DNA of 46,741 bases from Firmicutes bacterium UBA5486. Its GTDB lineage: Bacteria; Bacillota; UBA4882; UBA10575. Shown here one piece after another: positions 24,908 through 33,370 of the stretch; the stretch's first letter is position 1, and every line of letters begins with the position of its first letter. Location: contig DIPO01000074.1 in assembly GCA_002427045.1 (NCBI GenBank), positions 15,432-62,172 of the forward strand, given 5' to 3'. The notes under the pieces are model-generated. The model was not told the origin of the DNA, searched no databases, and saw only the letters and a program-made list of their open reading frames with translations. Made by a program: the position numbers and the translations under genes.

Positions 24908-27226
24908 GTGTTTATGAACTCAGTAACTGCTGATAAAACTTGGACCATCAGGGAAGAAAATTTTGTTGCTGAAAAAATGCAATATTACGAAACCATCTTT
25001 ACACTTGGAAATGGTTACCTTGGAACAAGAGGAGTCCTTGAAGAGGATTATAGATTACGCAAACCTGGTACTTATATTGCTGGTTTATTTGATCAAGTAC
25101 CGCATGAAGTTACTGAATTACCAAATGCACCGGATTGGGTTAGTATAGAATTGGAATTAGCAGGGGAACGGTTTGATCTGGAAAAAGGAGAGATCCTTGA
25201 ATACCAGCGTACTTTAGATTTAAAGCAGGGGATTTTGTATAGAAATGTTCGTTGGAAAAGTCCACAAGGGAAAGTAACAAAAATTGACTACCAACGTTTT
25301 GTTTCAATGGAAGACCAGCATCTGATGGGAATCCGAATTAACGTAACCCCGGAAAATTATTCCGGTACTATAAAGGTGGTCTCTTCCCTTAATGGGCAAG
25401 TAACTAATGAAGGAACTCAGCATTTCAATACTTTAGAAGAATGCACCCATGGCGAACGTGGAATCTACCTTTTGGCCGAAACTAATCAATCCAAACATTT
25501 TTTAGGAGAAGCTGCTGACCATCGTGCAGAGGGTAAAATAGTAAAAGAAAGCTTTTTTAGTGGACGAAGAAAGATCGGATATCAAGTAGATTTTGCCGGT
25601 GAAAACGGTGTTACCTTGACCTTTGAAAAGCAGGTTATCATTTATACTTCTAGGGATCTTAACAACCCGGAAGCTTCCGCTATTGAGAAAGCGGAAGAAG
25701 TAAAAGAATTGACACTTAAAAAGAGTCTTTCTGCTGCTGACAAAGATTTCGAAACTCATCTTTTTGAGCATACTGCCAAATGGGCTGATTTATGGGAACA
25801 GGTTGATGTCAGCATTGAAGGTGATGATTTTTCTCAACTAGCCACTAGATTTGCCATCTTCCATCTGATTCAAATGGCTCCTTGGCATGATTATCGAGTA
25901 AGTATTGCTGCTAAAGGTTTAAGTGGAGAAGGATACCGCGGACACGTGTTTTGGGATACTGAGATTTTTATCCTTCCTTTTTTCATCTATCAATTTCCCG
26001 AAGCTGCCAAGAATCTACTATTATATAGATACTATACTCTGCCTGGAGCCCTTAAAAAAGCTAAGGAGAATGGTTATGAAGGGGCTATGTACGCTTGGGA
26101 AAGTGCGGATACCGGAGAGGAAACTACCCCGAAATTTGGCGGGCTTGATTTAAAAACCAGGAAACCAATTCGAATCTGGTGTGGAGAATTGGAACAACAT
26201 ATCACTGCTGATGTTTCTTATGCTGTTTGGCATTACTATCAAGTAACCGGAGATAAAGATTTTCTTCTTGATTATGGTGCGGAAATTCTCTGTCAAACAG
26301 CGAGATTCTGGAAGAGTAGGGTAGAGTATAATCCGGAAAGGGATTGTTATGAGATCAAAAATGTGATTGGCCCGGATGAATATAGCGAGTTCGTCGATAA
26401 TAACTACTTTACCAATGCTTTAGCCCAATGGAACCTGCGCAAGGCTATTGAAGTTTGTGAGCTATTGAAGCATTGGGGGAAGTATAAAGCTTTAGCTACA
26501 AAGATCAGCTTAAAAGAGGAAGAGTTTGAGGCTTGGCGTAAAGTAGCTGATAAAATCTGCTTATCACGGATCGATCAGAAAATACTACTGCAGTTTGACG
26601 GCTTTTTAAAGCAAAAGGAGATTGATCTTTCAACTTATCACCATAATCCTAGCGATTTCTTTAAAAACTTTAGTTGGGAGGAGATTACCAGTTCCCAGGT
26701 GTTAAAACAAGCAGATGTAGTAATGTTGCTCTACCTTTTGAATGATCAGTTTACGATGGAAGAAAAGATTGCGAATTGGGATTTTTATGAACCCAAAACC
26801 TTACATCATTCTTCATTAAGCCCTGCCATTCATGCCTTAGTGGCTACAGAAATCGGTAGGAATGAAAAAGCCTTTTCTTATTTTACTACGGCTGCAGAGA
26901 TCGATCTGAATGATAAAATGAGAAATAGTGATGCTGGCCTCCATGCTGCTACATTGGGAGGTATTTGGCAAGCTGTAATTAAAGGTTTTTGTGGAGTACA
27001 AGTAAAAGATGGTCTATTGATGCTTCGTCCTTCACTTCCTAAGCATTGGAAAAATGTAAGTTTCCGTTTTATGTATAATTTTGTTCCCTTTAAATTACAA
27101 ATAACAAAAGAGAGCATTAAACTCCAAGTTTTAACAGAACAATTTGAACCTTTAAATATTCAACTTTTTGATAAGATGATTACTCTCGATCCAAACACTC
27201 CAGATTTTACTTGGCAAGTACCGTAA
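24908..27226 (+). CDS. GH65 glycoside phosphorylase (specificity uncertain, kojibiose/nigerose type)
   Basis: A 772-residue GH65 enzyme. The catalytic acid is E491 in IGPDEYSEFVDNNYFTN, and the phosphate/glucose-binding segments YRGHVFWDTEIFILPF and THHSSLSP-like LHHSSLSPAIHALVA are present. The region around MYAWESADTGEETTPKFGG is unlike the HNEWEITFEE of maltose phosphorylases and closer to kojibiose, nigerose and related phosphorylases, so it should release beta-glucose-1-phosphate from a different alpha-glucoside than the first GH65. I place the start at GTG 24908 (or ATG 24914), behind gaggtga; an open frame from 24797 adds 37 residues that do not resemble the family. It is last in the cluster 2 operon. 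Confidence 0.87.
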   Translation: MFMNSVTADKTWTIREENFVAEKMQYYETIFTLGNGYLGTRGVLEEDYRLRKPGTYIAGLFDQVPHEVTELPNAPDWVSIELELAGERFDLEKGEILEYQRTLDLKQGILYRNVRWKSPQGKVTKIDYQRFVSMEDQHLMGIRINVTPENYSGTIKVVSSLNGQVTNEGTQHFNTLEECTHGERGIYLLAETNQSKHFLGEAADHRAEGKIVKESFFSGRRKIGYQVDFAGENGVTLTFEKQVIIYTSRDLNNPEASAIEKAEEVKELTLKKSLSAADKDFETHLFEHTAKWADLWEQVDVSIEGDDFSQLATRFAIFHLIQMAPWHDYRVSIAAKGLSGEGYRGHVFWDTEIFILPFFIYQFPEAAKNLLLYRYYTLPGALKKAKENGYEGAMYAWESADTGEETTPKFGGLDLKTRKPIRIWCGELEQHITADVSYAVWHYYQVTGDKDFLLDYGAEILCQTARFWKSRVEYNPERDCYEIKNVIGPDEYSEFVDNNYFTNALAQWNLRKAIEVCELLKHWGKYKALATKISLKEEEFEAWRKVADKICLSRIDQKILLQFDGFLKQKEIDLSTYHHNPSDFFKNFSWEEITSSQVLKQADVVMLLYLLNDQFTMEEKIANWDFYEPKTLHHSSLSPAIHALVATEIGRNEKAFSYFTTAAEIDLNDKMRNSDAGLHAATLGGIWQAVIKGFCGVQVKDGLLMLRPSLPKHWKNVSFRFMYNFVPFKLQITKESIKLQVLTEQFEPLNIQLFDKMITLDPNTPDFTWQVP

Positions 27227-27302
27227 ACTTGAAACTCGTCACTCGGGTTGAATGATATCCATTGCAATTTACGGATAAAAGTGATATTTTTATTCTTTTA
27301 TG

Positions 27303-27328
27303 TACCCCAGCAAAGTTAGGCTGGGGTA
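27303..27328 (+). terminator. Hairpin after second GH65 gene
   Basis: TACCCCAGC aaagttag GCTGGGGTA, a nine-base-pair stem without a good T-run. It may be the 3' end of the GH65 transcript. Confidence 0.5.
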
Positions 27329-27359
27329 TTACCGTTAATGAAGTAAAATGTTTAATAAT

Positions 27360-27386
27360 TTGACGTCTTTCAATATTTGTTATAAA
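27360..27386 (+). promoter_or_regulatory. Possible promoter of the lipoprotein phosphatase gene
   Basis: TTGACG and TATAAA separated by 15 bases. The spacing is short, so this is tentative; it would give a leader of about 165 bases that contains a repeat core. Confidence 0.35.
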
Positions 27387-27464
27387 TTAGTATTACTGGA
27401 ATAGCAATATATATTTCCTTAATTTGTAGGATAATAATCCTTTTTCAAGTAGTCGCTCACACTG

Positions 27465-27530
27465 GCTACTGCCCGCGCACATGAAATGATGAAAACATAA
27501 GCCAGGTGAGTCGACAGGCATCGGAGGCGC
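27465..27530. repeat. Interspersed repeat core copy
   Basis: AAGCCAGGTGAGTCGACAGG (27499-27518) matches the core of the elements at 10467 and 29591. The flanks are diverged and no GGAATTGCATAATT ends are seen. Confidence 0.5.
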
Positions 27531-27559
27531 TTAAATAAAATCTACAAAGGAGGTCCCTT

Positions 27560-28699
27560 ATGGAAAAATTAATAACTCTTTTACTTTTCTTAATCGCAAT
27601 AACTCTACTTGTTTCTAATACGGGATGCGATACCAAATCTCAGGCCGCTTCTTTAGGGTATCAAATTTCTGAGAAAGGAGATAAAATTACTTTTATTTTT
27701 GATGAAAAAACTCAAAATCAAACCTTAGTAACAAAAATACATGTTGCTGGTTCTTTTTCTTCTTGGGATATTTCTGATTATTGGGTTTTGGAGCAAAGCG
27801 GCACTAAAGGAGTCTGGATATTAACAGTTCCAGTTAAAATTGTAAATATTCCAGGAAACTCTGGATACCCTGAATTTAAATTTGTGGTTAATGGTAGTAA
27901 GTGGATTAATTCTATAGCCCCTGCCGGTTATCAGTTTACAGGTAATACGCTCATTGTATATCCCGGTGATGATATAGAGCAGATTATTACTAATGAAAAG
28001 ATCGCAAAGACGATAAAAAAACTTGATGAATTTGATCTTACTAAAGAAAAAGATAAAAAGATAATTGCTAATTTTCGCCTAGTTCCTGGAACCGATAAAT
28101 TATTCCGTTCATATCATCCTTTTAAAAAATCCCGTCTATTCGATACTGAAAACCCTCGAATTGAAATGATCAATGAATTAATGGAGAGTAACTCGGTACA
28201 ATCAATTATTTCTTTATCGGAAAGAGAAAAACCACAAAATGATGGAGAATTATCCGCTTATTTAAAGAATATCTTTGATCATAACCATGTACTTTTTGTT
28301 GATTCTTCTTATGATACAGTATATTATCAATCAGATTCATCCGACTTTGCAAATCAAATTAAAAAAATAGTTGAGTTTATTATTGACCCGGAGCATCAAG
28401 CTCCGTTTCTGGTTCACTGCCGGATTGGCACCGACCGGACGGGGGTAGTATCAGCTGTACTGGCAGCATTTTGTGGTGCCTCATGGGATAGTATTTGTGC
28501 TGATTATCAAAAAAGTAATGATATGGGTATTGATGAGTTTAGAGACTATAAATTGTTACAGTACTCTTTTGAGAATATGCTTAAGATGAAAATAGATGAA
28601 AACATTAATTTGAAAATTGCAGTATCTAAGTATTTTACTAATGAAGGGTATTTATCATCTGAGCAAATTGAAGCATTAAACCAAAAATTGAAAAATTAA
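27560..28699 (+). CDS. Lipoprotein with glycogen-binding (CBM48-like) domain and cysteine phosphatase domain
   Basis: A 379-residue exported lipoprotein. The signal peptide ends in LVSNTGC, so C23 is the lipidated cysteine, followed by Asp. Residues about 40-135 look like the E-set/CBM48 glycogen-binding fold: IHVAGSFSSWDIS (W69), GVWILTVPV (W86) and PEFKFVVNGSKW (W115) match the pattern of AMPK-beta and starch phosphatase modules. Residues about 165-350 form a tyrosine/dual-specificity phosphatase with the active-site loop HCRIGTDRTG (nucleophile C287, R293); D248 is a candidate general acid. The combination suggests a phosphatase directed to an alpha-glucan outside the cytoplasm, but protein or phosphoinositide-type substrates cannot be excluded. 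Ribosome site aaaggaggt precedes the ATG. Confidence 0.8.
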   Translation: MEKLITLLLFLIAITLLVSNTGCDTKSQAASLGYQISEKGDKITFIFDEKTQNQTLVTKIHVAGSFSSWDISDYWVLEQSGTKGVWILTVPVKIVNIPGNSGYPEFKFVVNGSKWINSIAPAGYQFTGNTLIVYPGDDIEQIITNEKIAKTIKKLDEFDLTKEKDKKIIANFRLVPGTDKLFRSYHPFKKSRLFDTENPRIEMINELMESNSVQSIISLSEREKPQNDGELSAYLKNIFDHNHVLFVDSSYDTVYYQSDSSDFANQIKKIVEFIIDPEHQAPFLVHCRIGTDRTGVVSAVLAAFCGASWDSICADYQKSNDMGIDEFRDYKLLQYSFENMLKMKIDENINLKIAVSKYFTNEGYLSSEQIEALNQKLKN

Positions 28700-28715
28700 A
28701 TTTTTAAAGGTAATT

Positions 28716-28741
28716 AAGCTCGCTTATTAGCGGGCTTTTTT
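28716..28741 (+). terminator. Terminator after the lipoprotein phosphatase gene
   Basis: AAGCTCGCT tatt AGCGGGCTT followed by TTTT. An intrinsic terminator with one G-T pair that separates this gene from the secretion cluster. Confidence 0.82.
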
Positions 28742-28797
28742 AAATAAATAGTTTTGATTTTGCCCGGAATAGAAGAGTAAAGATCTGAGGTGATAAA

Positions 28798-29517
28798 TTG
28801 GCTTTAAATCCTACTAAGATTATTCTTTTGTTTTCTATGGGAATAATTATCGGCAGTTTTCTTAACGTTCTTATTTATCGTTTGCCACGCAAAGCATCAA
28901 TAGTTTGGCCTCCATCCTCTTGTCCTCATTGTGAACACCAGTTGAGCTGGATTGATTTAATTCCGCTCCTAAGTTACTTATTGCTTAAAGGCCGCTGTCG
29001 ATATTGCCAGAAGCCTATTAATACATTATATCCAATCATTGAGCTACTTGCCGGTTTTACAACTATAATATGGGCTCTTCATTTTGGTTTATCTCCCTCT
29101 GAACTATGGAAATTGGTTTTGCTCTATGGGTTGCTTGCAATCTCTTGTATTGATTTGCAAGCTAAAATTATTCCTAACAAATTAACCTATCCCTTAATGG
29201 TTGGAGGGTTAATTTACAGTTGGAGTCAAGGAGAACTCTTATTTGCCCTTACCGGTGGACTTACAGGTGCAGTTATTTTATTACTTATTAGCCTGCTGTA
29301 TCCGAAGGGGATGGGAATGGGGGATATTAAACTATTAGCAATGTTAGGGGTTTTTCTTGGTTGGCAAGGGGTTATCTATACGCTTTTTTTAGGGAGTCTG
29401 ACTGGTGTGTTAATTCTGTTTCCTCTATTACTAAACGGAAAAATTCAGCGGAAAGATCCGGTTCCCTTTGGCCCCTTTTTAGCCATAGGCGCTCTTGTTG
29501 TTATTTTATTCTTTTAA
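28798..29517 (+). CDS. gspO: Prepilin peptidase (GspO/PilD, family A24)
   Basis: A 239-residue bifunctional prepilin leader peptidase/N-methyltransferase of the inner membrane. The N-terminal domain has the zinc-binding cysteines C42, C45, C67 and C70. The catalytic aspartates are D119 in CIDLQAKIIPN and D176 in the GMGMGDIKL motif. About seven membrane helices follow the usual layout. Start is TTG 28798 behind gaggtgat. It would process the five pseudopilins encoded at 32.9-35.9 kb, and any type IV pilins in the cell. Confidence 0.94.
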   Translation: MALNPTKIILLFSMGIIIGSFLNVLIYRLPRKASIVWPPSSCPHCEHQLSWIDLIPLLSYLLLKGRCRYCQKPINTLYPIIELLAGFTTIIWALHFGLSPSELWKLVLLYGLLAISCIDLQAKIIPNKLTYPLMVGGLIYSWSQGELLFALTGGLTGAVILLLISLLYPKGMGMGDIKLLAMLGVFLGWQGVIYTLFLGSLTGVLILFPLLLNGKIQRKDPVPFGPFLAIGALVVILFF

Positions 29518-29523
29518 GGTTAG

Positions 29524-29653
29524 AACTCACATTTCGCACTTTCCGATTTAATTAGGTATTTCCTGCAGACATCACGAAGTGAACTGAATCAAAGCCAGGT
29601 GAATCAACAAGCAATTAGTGATGAGCTAAGAGAAACATTATCAATTTCCCTAA
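29524..29653. repeat. Interspersed repeat copy with core motif
   Basis: Contains ACTCACATTTCGCAC, shared with the copies at 32.7 and 37.9 kb, and the core AAAGCCAGGTGAATCAACAA (29591-29610). The terminal GGAATTGCATAATT sequence is not recognisable. It fills most of the 232-base gap between gspO and gspE. Confidence 0.5.
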
Positions 29654-29749
29654 GAGTGAAAAAAGTGAAAACTCATTTCAAAGCAGGAATTTAGCAAAAA
29701 TGACAGAAACTTAATATAATTGACTATTTGAGGAAATTAGGGTGGATAA

Positions 29750-31441
29750 ATGAAGCATTCCGATTCCAGGTATCTTGGGGAAATACTGCTCCTAAAGGGT
29801 TTGATATCTCCAGAACAACTTAAGTTAGCATTAGATCGGCAGCATAAAAACGGAAAATACCTGGGCCAAATTCTAGTAGAACAAGGGTTGGTTACTGAAG
29901 AAGATATACTAAAAGTGGTAGCTAAACAGTTAGGTTTAGAATTTTTATCTCCTGCAGAAATGGATATTCCTATAAATGTTTTAGGAAGAATTACTCCGAA
30001 AATGGCCCAGGTATACCGGGTTATACCTATCGAAAAGGGTAAAGGCTGGCTAAAATTAGCTTCTTCCGATCCATTAAACAGTAAATTACAAGAGCAACTG
30101 CGTTGGGAATTACAGACCGTAATTCGATGGGCTGTTACCACTAAGGAACAGATTAATAAAGCATTAGAACGTTTTTACCATGAACAATTACATAATGTAA
30201 CCGTGATCCTCGAAGAATTGAGTGCGGCAGAAATAGAACAACTTTCCGGTTCAACTGGACGTGAAATGGGCGATGATCCGGAAAAACTGGTGAATGAAGC
30301 CCCTATTGTGCGGCTGGTTAATTTTATTATTAATGAAGGCATTCGTTTGAATGCCAGTGATATACATTTGGAGCCTTTTGCTGAAGGAGTAAGGTTAAGG
30401 TATAGAATTGATGGTGTTTTATACGAACGTAAAGCACCTCCTCTTGCCTTATACCCAGCAGTTGTCTCTCGTTTAAAGTTGATTGCAGGAATGGACATTA
30501 CAGAGAAAAGACTACCGCAAGATGGAAGAATTACCTTCGCCTATACTGGCCGAGACCTTGATTTACGGGTGGCTGTTGTACCTACGATGCATGGGGAATC
30601 GGCAGTCGTCAGAATCTTAAATCGCCAGAATCTCTCGCTTAAATTAGAAAGCTTAGGCTTGGAAGGAATTTTAAAACACTTTGATCGGCTGATCAATCTA
30701 ACTCATGGCATGATTCTTGTTTCCGGACCGACAGGAAGCGGTAAAACTACCACCCTCTATGCTGTGCTTTCTCGTCTAAATAAACCAGAGCGTAAAATAA
30801 TTACGATTGAAGATCCAGTTGAATATGAACTTACTGGAGTAAATCAAATCCCAGTCAACCCTCGATTGCAGTTTGGTTTTGCCCAAGGACTCCGAACAAT
30901 TGTGCGGCATGATCCAGATATAATTCTGGTTGGCGAGATTAGGGATCGAGAAACAGCAGAAGTAGCAATTCAATCGGCCCTAACTGGACACTTGGTCTTT
31001 TCGACAGTACATACTAATGATGCAGCTGGTACTTTTACCCGGCTAATTGATATGGGAATAGAAGAATATTTAGTTACTTCAACGGTCCGGGGGGTATTAG
31101 CTCAAAGATTAGTAAGAAAGATTTGTCCCGAATGTAAGCAAGAGTATCAACCAATCGCTGCTGAAAGAGAAATTTTAGCACAAATAAAAAACGTACCCCC
31201 AATCCTTTATCATGGCATAGGGTGTGAAAAATGTAATTTTATTGGGTATAAAGGCCAGACTGGACTATTTGAATTATTAATCGCCAGTGAAGAAATTGAG
31301 AATCTAATAATGAATAGAGCATCCAGCTCTGCGATTAAAAAACAAGCTATCAAGGAGGGGATGACTACTCTCCGGAAGGATGGTTTGCAAAAAGTTAGTG
31401 AAGGAATCACCACCATTTCTGAAGTATTACGAGTAACCTGA
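29750..31441 (+). CDS. gspE: Type II secretion ATPase GspE
   Basis: A 563-residue secretion ATPase that powers pseudopilus assembly from the cytoplasmic face. N-terminal GspE-N/MshEN domain (about 1-145); Walker A GPTGSGKTT at 326-334; Asp box EDPVEYE; Walker B ILVGEIRDRETAE (392-404); His box HLVFSTVHTND. The zinc-binding C4 module has C459, C462, C492 and C495. PilB of type IV pili is nearly identical in layout; assignment as GspE rests on the GspG-type pseudopilin and GspK downstream. ATG 29750 is followed closely by gspF. Confidence 0.93.
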   Translation: MKHSDSRYLGEILLLKGLISPEQLKLALDRQHKNGKYLGQILVEQGLVTEEDILKVVAKQLGLEFLSPAEMDIPINVLGRITPKMAQVYRVIPIEKGKGWLKLASSDPLNSKLQEQLRWELQTVIRWAVTTKEQINKALERFYHEQLHNVTVILEELSAAEIEQLSGSTGREMGDDPEKLVNEAPIVRLVNFIINEGIRLNASDIHLEPFAEGVRLRYRIDGVLYERKAPPLALYPAVVSRLKLIAGMDITEKRLPQDGRITFAYTGRDLDLRVAVVPTMHGESAVVRILNRQNLSLKLESLGLEGILKHFDRLINLTHGMILVSGPTGSGKTTTLYAVLSRLNKPERKIITIEDPVEYELTGVNQIPVNPRLQFGFAQGLRTIVRHDPDIILVGEIRDRETAEVAIQSALTGHLVFSTVHTNDAAGTFTRLIDMGIEEYLVTSTVRGVLAQRLVRKICPECKQEYQPIAAEREILAQIKNVPPILYHGIGCEKCNFIGYKGQTGLFELLIASEEIENLIMNRASSSAIKKQAIKEGMTTLRKDGLQKVSEGITTISEVLRVT

Positions 31442-31458
31442 TTGAGGGTAGGGAAGAG

Positions 31459-32658
31459 ATGAAAGATTCGTATTCATATTCATATAAAGCTGCCGATTTA
31501 TCCGGCACTATTTATACAGGCATTCGTACCGGAAGTAAAGAAGAAATAATGCGAGAGTTAAGAGAAGAGGGACTCTTTCTCTTAAAAATTATTAAAGTTA
31601 AGGACAAGAAAAGTTTTTTAAGCAAAAGAATTAAAAAGTCTGAAATAATGACCTTTACTAGACAATTAGCAGAATTGCTTAACTCTGGATTACAAATTAA
31701 TCAAGTTCTTGGTTTAACAGCGGAATTATTGGGTAAGACCAACTTAGCCCAGAGCGTACAAGGCATCAAAAAAAAGGTGCAAGAAGGCACATCTTTCTCT
31801 CAAGCCTTAGAGAATTATGAACCAATCTTTGGAAATATTTATATTAATCTCGTCAGAGCAGGAGAAAAAGCCGGGCTTTTACCCCAAATTTTAAAGCGGC
31901 TTGCCAGTACATTGGAGGAAGAGATTGAGTTAAAAAGAGAGATTACCTCCAGTTTAATATATCCTACACTTGTTACTCTTGTAAGTTTTATTGCCACCTT
32001 TGTAATGTTAAGAGTGGTTGTTCCTAGTTTTGCGGAGCTATTCACCCGTAGTGGGCAAGAACTTCCTACTATTACCCGCTTTATACTTAGTTTTAGTGAA
32101 AAAATTCCCTATTTTGGCCTGGCTTTTATTATATTTTGTATTGGTTTTGGCCTTTGGTTCTTCACCAGTTATCAGTCAAAAGCGGGAAAGTTAGCATGGG
32201 ACCGTTTCCGGTTTACCCTTCCACTTATTGGCCCTATTAGTCTCCGACTTAATCTTGCCCGCTTTGCTCGGACGCTTAGTTTAATGCTACAAAGTGGTGT
32301 ACAGCTTTTAGAAGGGCTTTCTATCCTAAAGGGAACCATGACTAACATGGTATTAACAGATCTATTAGCAGAAGCGGAGATAGAAGTGAGAAAAGGGGGA
32401 AGTCTAGCCCGCTGTTTTGCCAAGCATCAAGAGTTGCCTATTCTAGTTCGACAGATGGTAGGTGTTGGTGAAGAAGCAGGAAATCTAGATCAGATGCTGG
32501 CACATCTAGCTCATTTTTATGAGCAAGAGACGCGGGCAGAGATTAAAAATCTCGTTTCCTTACTGGGACCTATACTTATTCTAATGCTGACGGGCTTAGT
32601 TTTTCTGATTGCGATTGCAGTCTTGCTACCAATCATCAATGTACCGTTTTTTAATTAA
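31459..32658 (+). CDS. gspF: Type II secretion inner-membrane platform protein GspF
   Basis: A 399-residue polytopic membrane protein with two tandem T2SSF domains (about 62-185 and 265-390). Membrane helices lie near 165-188, 215-235 and 370-393, the last followed by the usual short tail. FTRQLAELLNSGLQINQVL and the matching FARTLSLMLQSGVQLLEGL show the internal duplication. It forms the platform that GspE acts on. It starts 17 bases after gspE, so the two are one transcription unit. Confidence 0.93.
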   Translation: MKDSYSYSYKAADLSGTIYTGIRTGSKEEIMRELREEGLFLLKIIKVKDKKSFLSKRIKKSEIMTFTRQLAELLNSGLQINQVLGLTAELLGKTNLAQSVQGIKKKVQEGTSFSQALENYEPIFGNIYINLVRAGEKAGLLPQILKRLASTLEEEIELKREITSSLIYPTLVTLVSFIATFVMLRVVVPSFAELFTRSGQELPTITRFILSFSEKIPYFGLAFIIFCIGFGLWFFTSYQSKAGKLAWDRFRFTLPLIGPISLRLNLARFARTLSLMLQSGVQLLEGLSILKGTMTNMVLTDLLAEAEIEVRKGGSLARCFAKHQELPILVRQMVGVGEEAGNLDQMLAHLAHFYEQETRAEIKNLVSLLGPILILMLTGLVFLIAIAVLLPIINVPFFN

Positions 32659-32700
32659 ATTTTATTTCTTTTCAAATAGTTTATTTCTCTAAATTTACCT

Positions 32701-32880
32701 AAGGGAATTACAAATGCTGATCTCATATTTCGCACCCTTTAAAGCTAAATTATTTATGGGAAATCGTGAAAGCCTGCGATAGCGTTTTCCATGGTATGGA
32801 TCAATAAGTCACGGGTTCAGAACTTCAAAACTTTAGATATATGGTTAAATCTTAAAAAATTAAATTATGCAATTCCTTAA
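32701..32880. repeat. Full-length interspersed repeat copy between gspF and gspG
   Basis: About 180 bases with AAGGGAATTACAAATGCTGA at the left and AAATTATGCAATTCCTTAA at the right. The segment ATCTCATATTTCGCACCC (about 32720-32737) is shared, inverted, with the copy ending at 37935. The core region is strongly diverged. The copy separates gspEF from gspG onward but leaves the gspG ribosome site (agaggggg) intact. Confidence 0.6.
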
Positions 32881-32896
32881 GAGGGGGTAAGGCTGA

Positions 32897-33370
32897 ATGA
32901 GTTTACATTTAAATCTAAAAGATGAGCAAGGGTTTACCTTATTAGAGATTATTGCCGTCTTTTTTCTGGTTGCTCTTCTTTATGCTTTAGTCGGCCCATC
33001 AGTATGGAACAGATTAGACCAAGGTAAAGTAAAGGCTACCCAGGCACAGATGGCTATTTTCCGTAACTGCCTTGATGATTATCGCCTTGATTTTGGAACC
33101 TATCCTTCGACTGAAGAGGGCTTGCGTGCACTATGGCAAGCACCAGCTAGAACTGAAGAGCTTTGGAATGGTCCCTATATCAATGGTTCAATTCCTAAAG
33201 ATCCGTGGGGAACACCCTATGTCTACCGTTATCCCGGTGAAAAAAACCAAGAAAGTTATGATCTATATTCTTTAGGTGCAGACCGAAGAGAAGGCGGAAC
33301 CGGTATTGATGCCGATCTTTACCTGTGGAGGGAAGAATCCAATGAGGCGGAAGGATTTATGGAACCATAA
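32897..33370 (+). CDS. gspG: Major pseudopilin GspG
   Basis: A 157-residue pseudopilin. The prepilin cleavage site is DEQG-FTLLEI with Phe13 as mature residue 1 and Glu17 at +5. The globular part has the GspG signatures YPSTEEGLRALWQAP, PKDPWGTPYVYRYPG and YDLYSLGADRREGGTGIDAD, the last being the calcium-binding loop. These signatures are specific for type II secretion rather than type IV pili, and identify the whole cluster. It is the first gene of a densely overlapping series to gspM. Confidence 0.95.
   Translation: MSLHLNLKDEQGFTLLEIIAVFFLVALLYALVGPSVWNRLDQGKVKATQAQMAIFRNCLDDYRLDFGTYPSTEEGLRALWQAPARTEELWNGPYINGSIPKDPWGTPYVYRYPGEKNQESYDLYSLGADRREGGTGIDADLYLWREESNEAEGFMEP

Noticed and set aside
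27455..27530. The intergenic core repeats as a CRISPR array.
   Set aside because: Copies are single, kilobases apart, and there are no regular spacers or cas genes.
29737..30141. A 134-residue antisense frame at the start of gspE.
   Set aside because: Shadow of a fully supported gspE, with no ribosome binding site.
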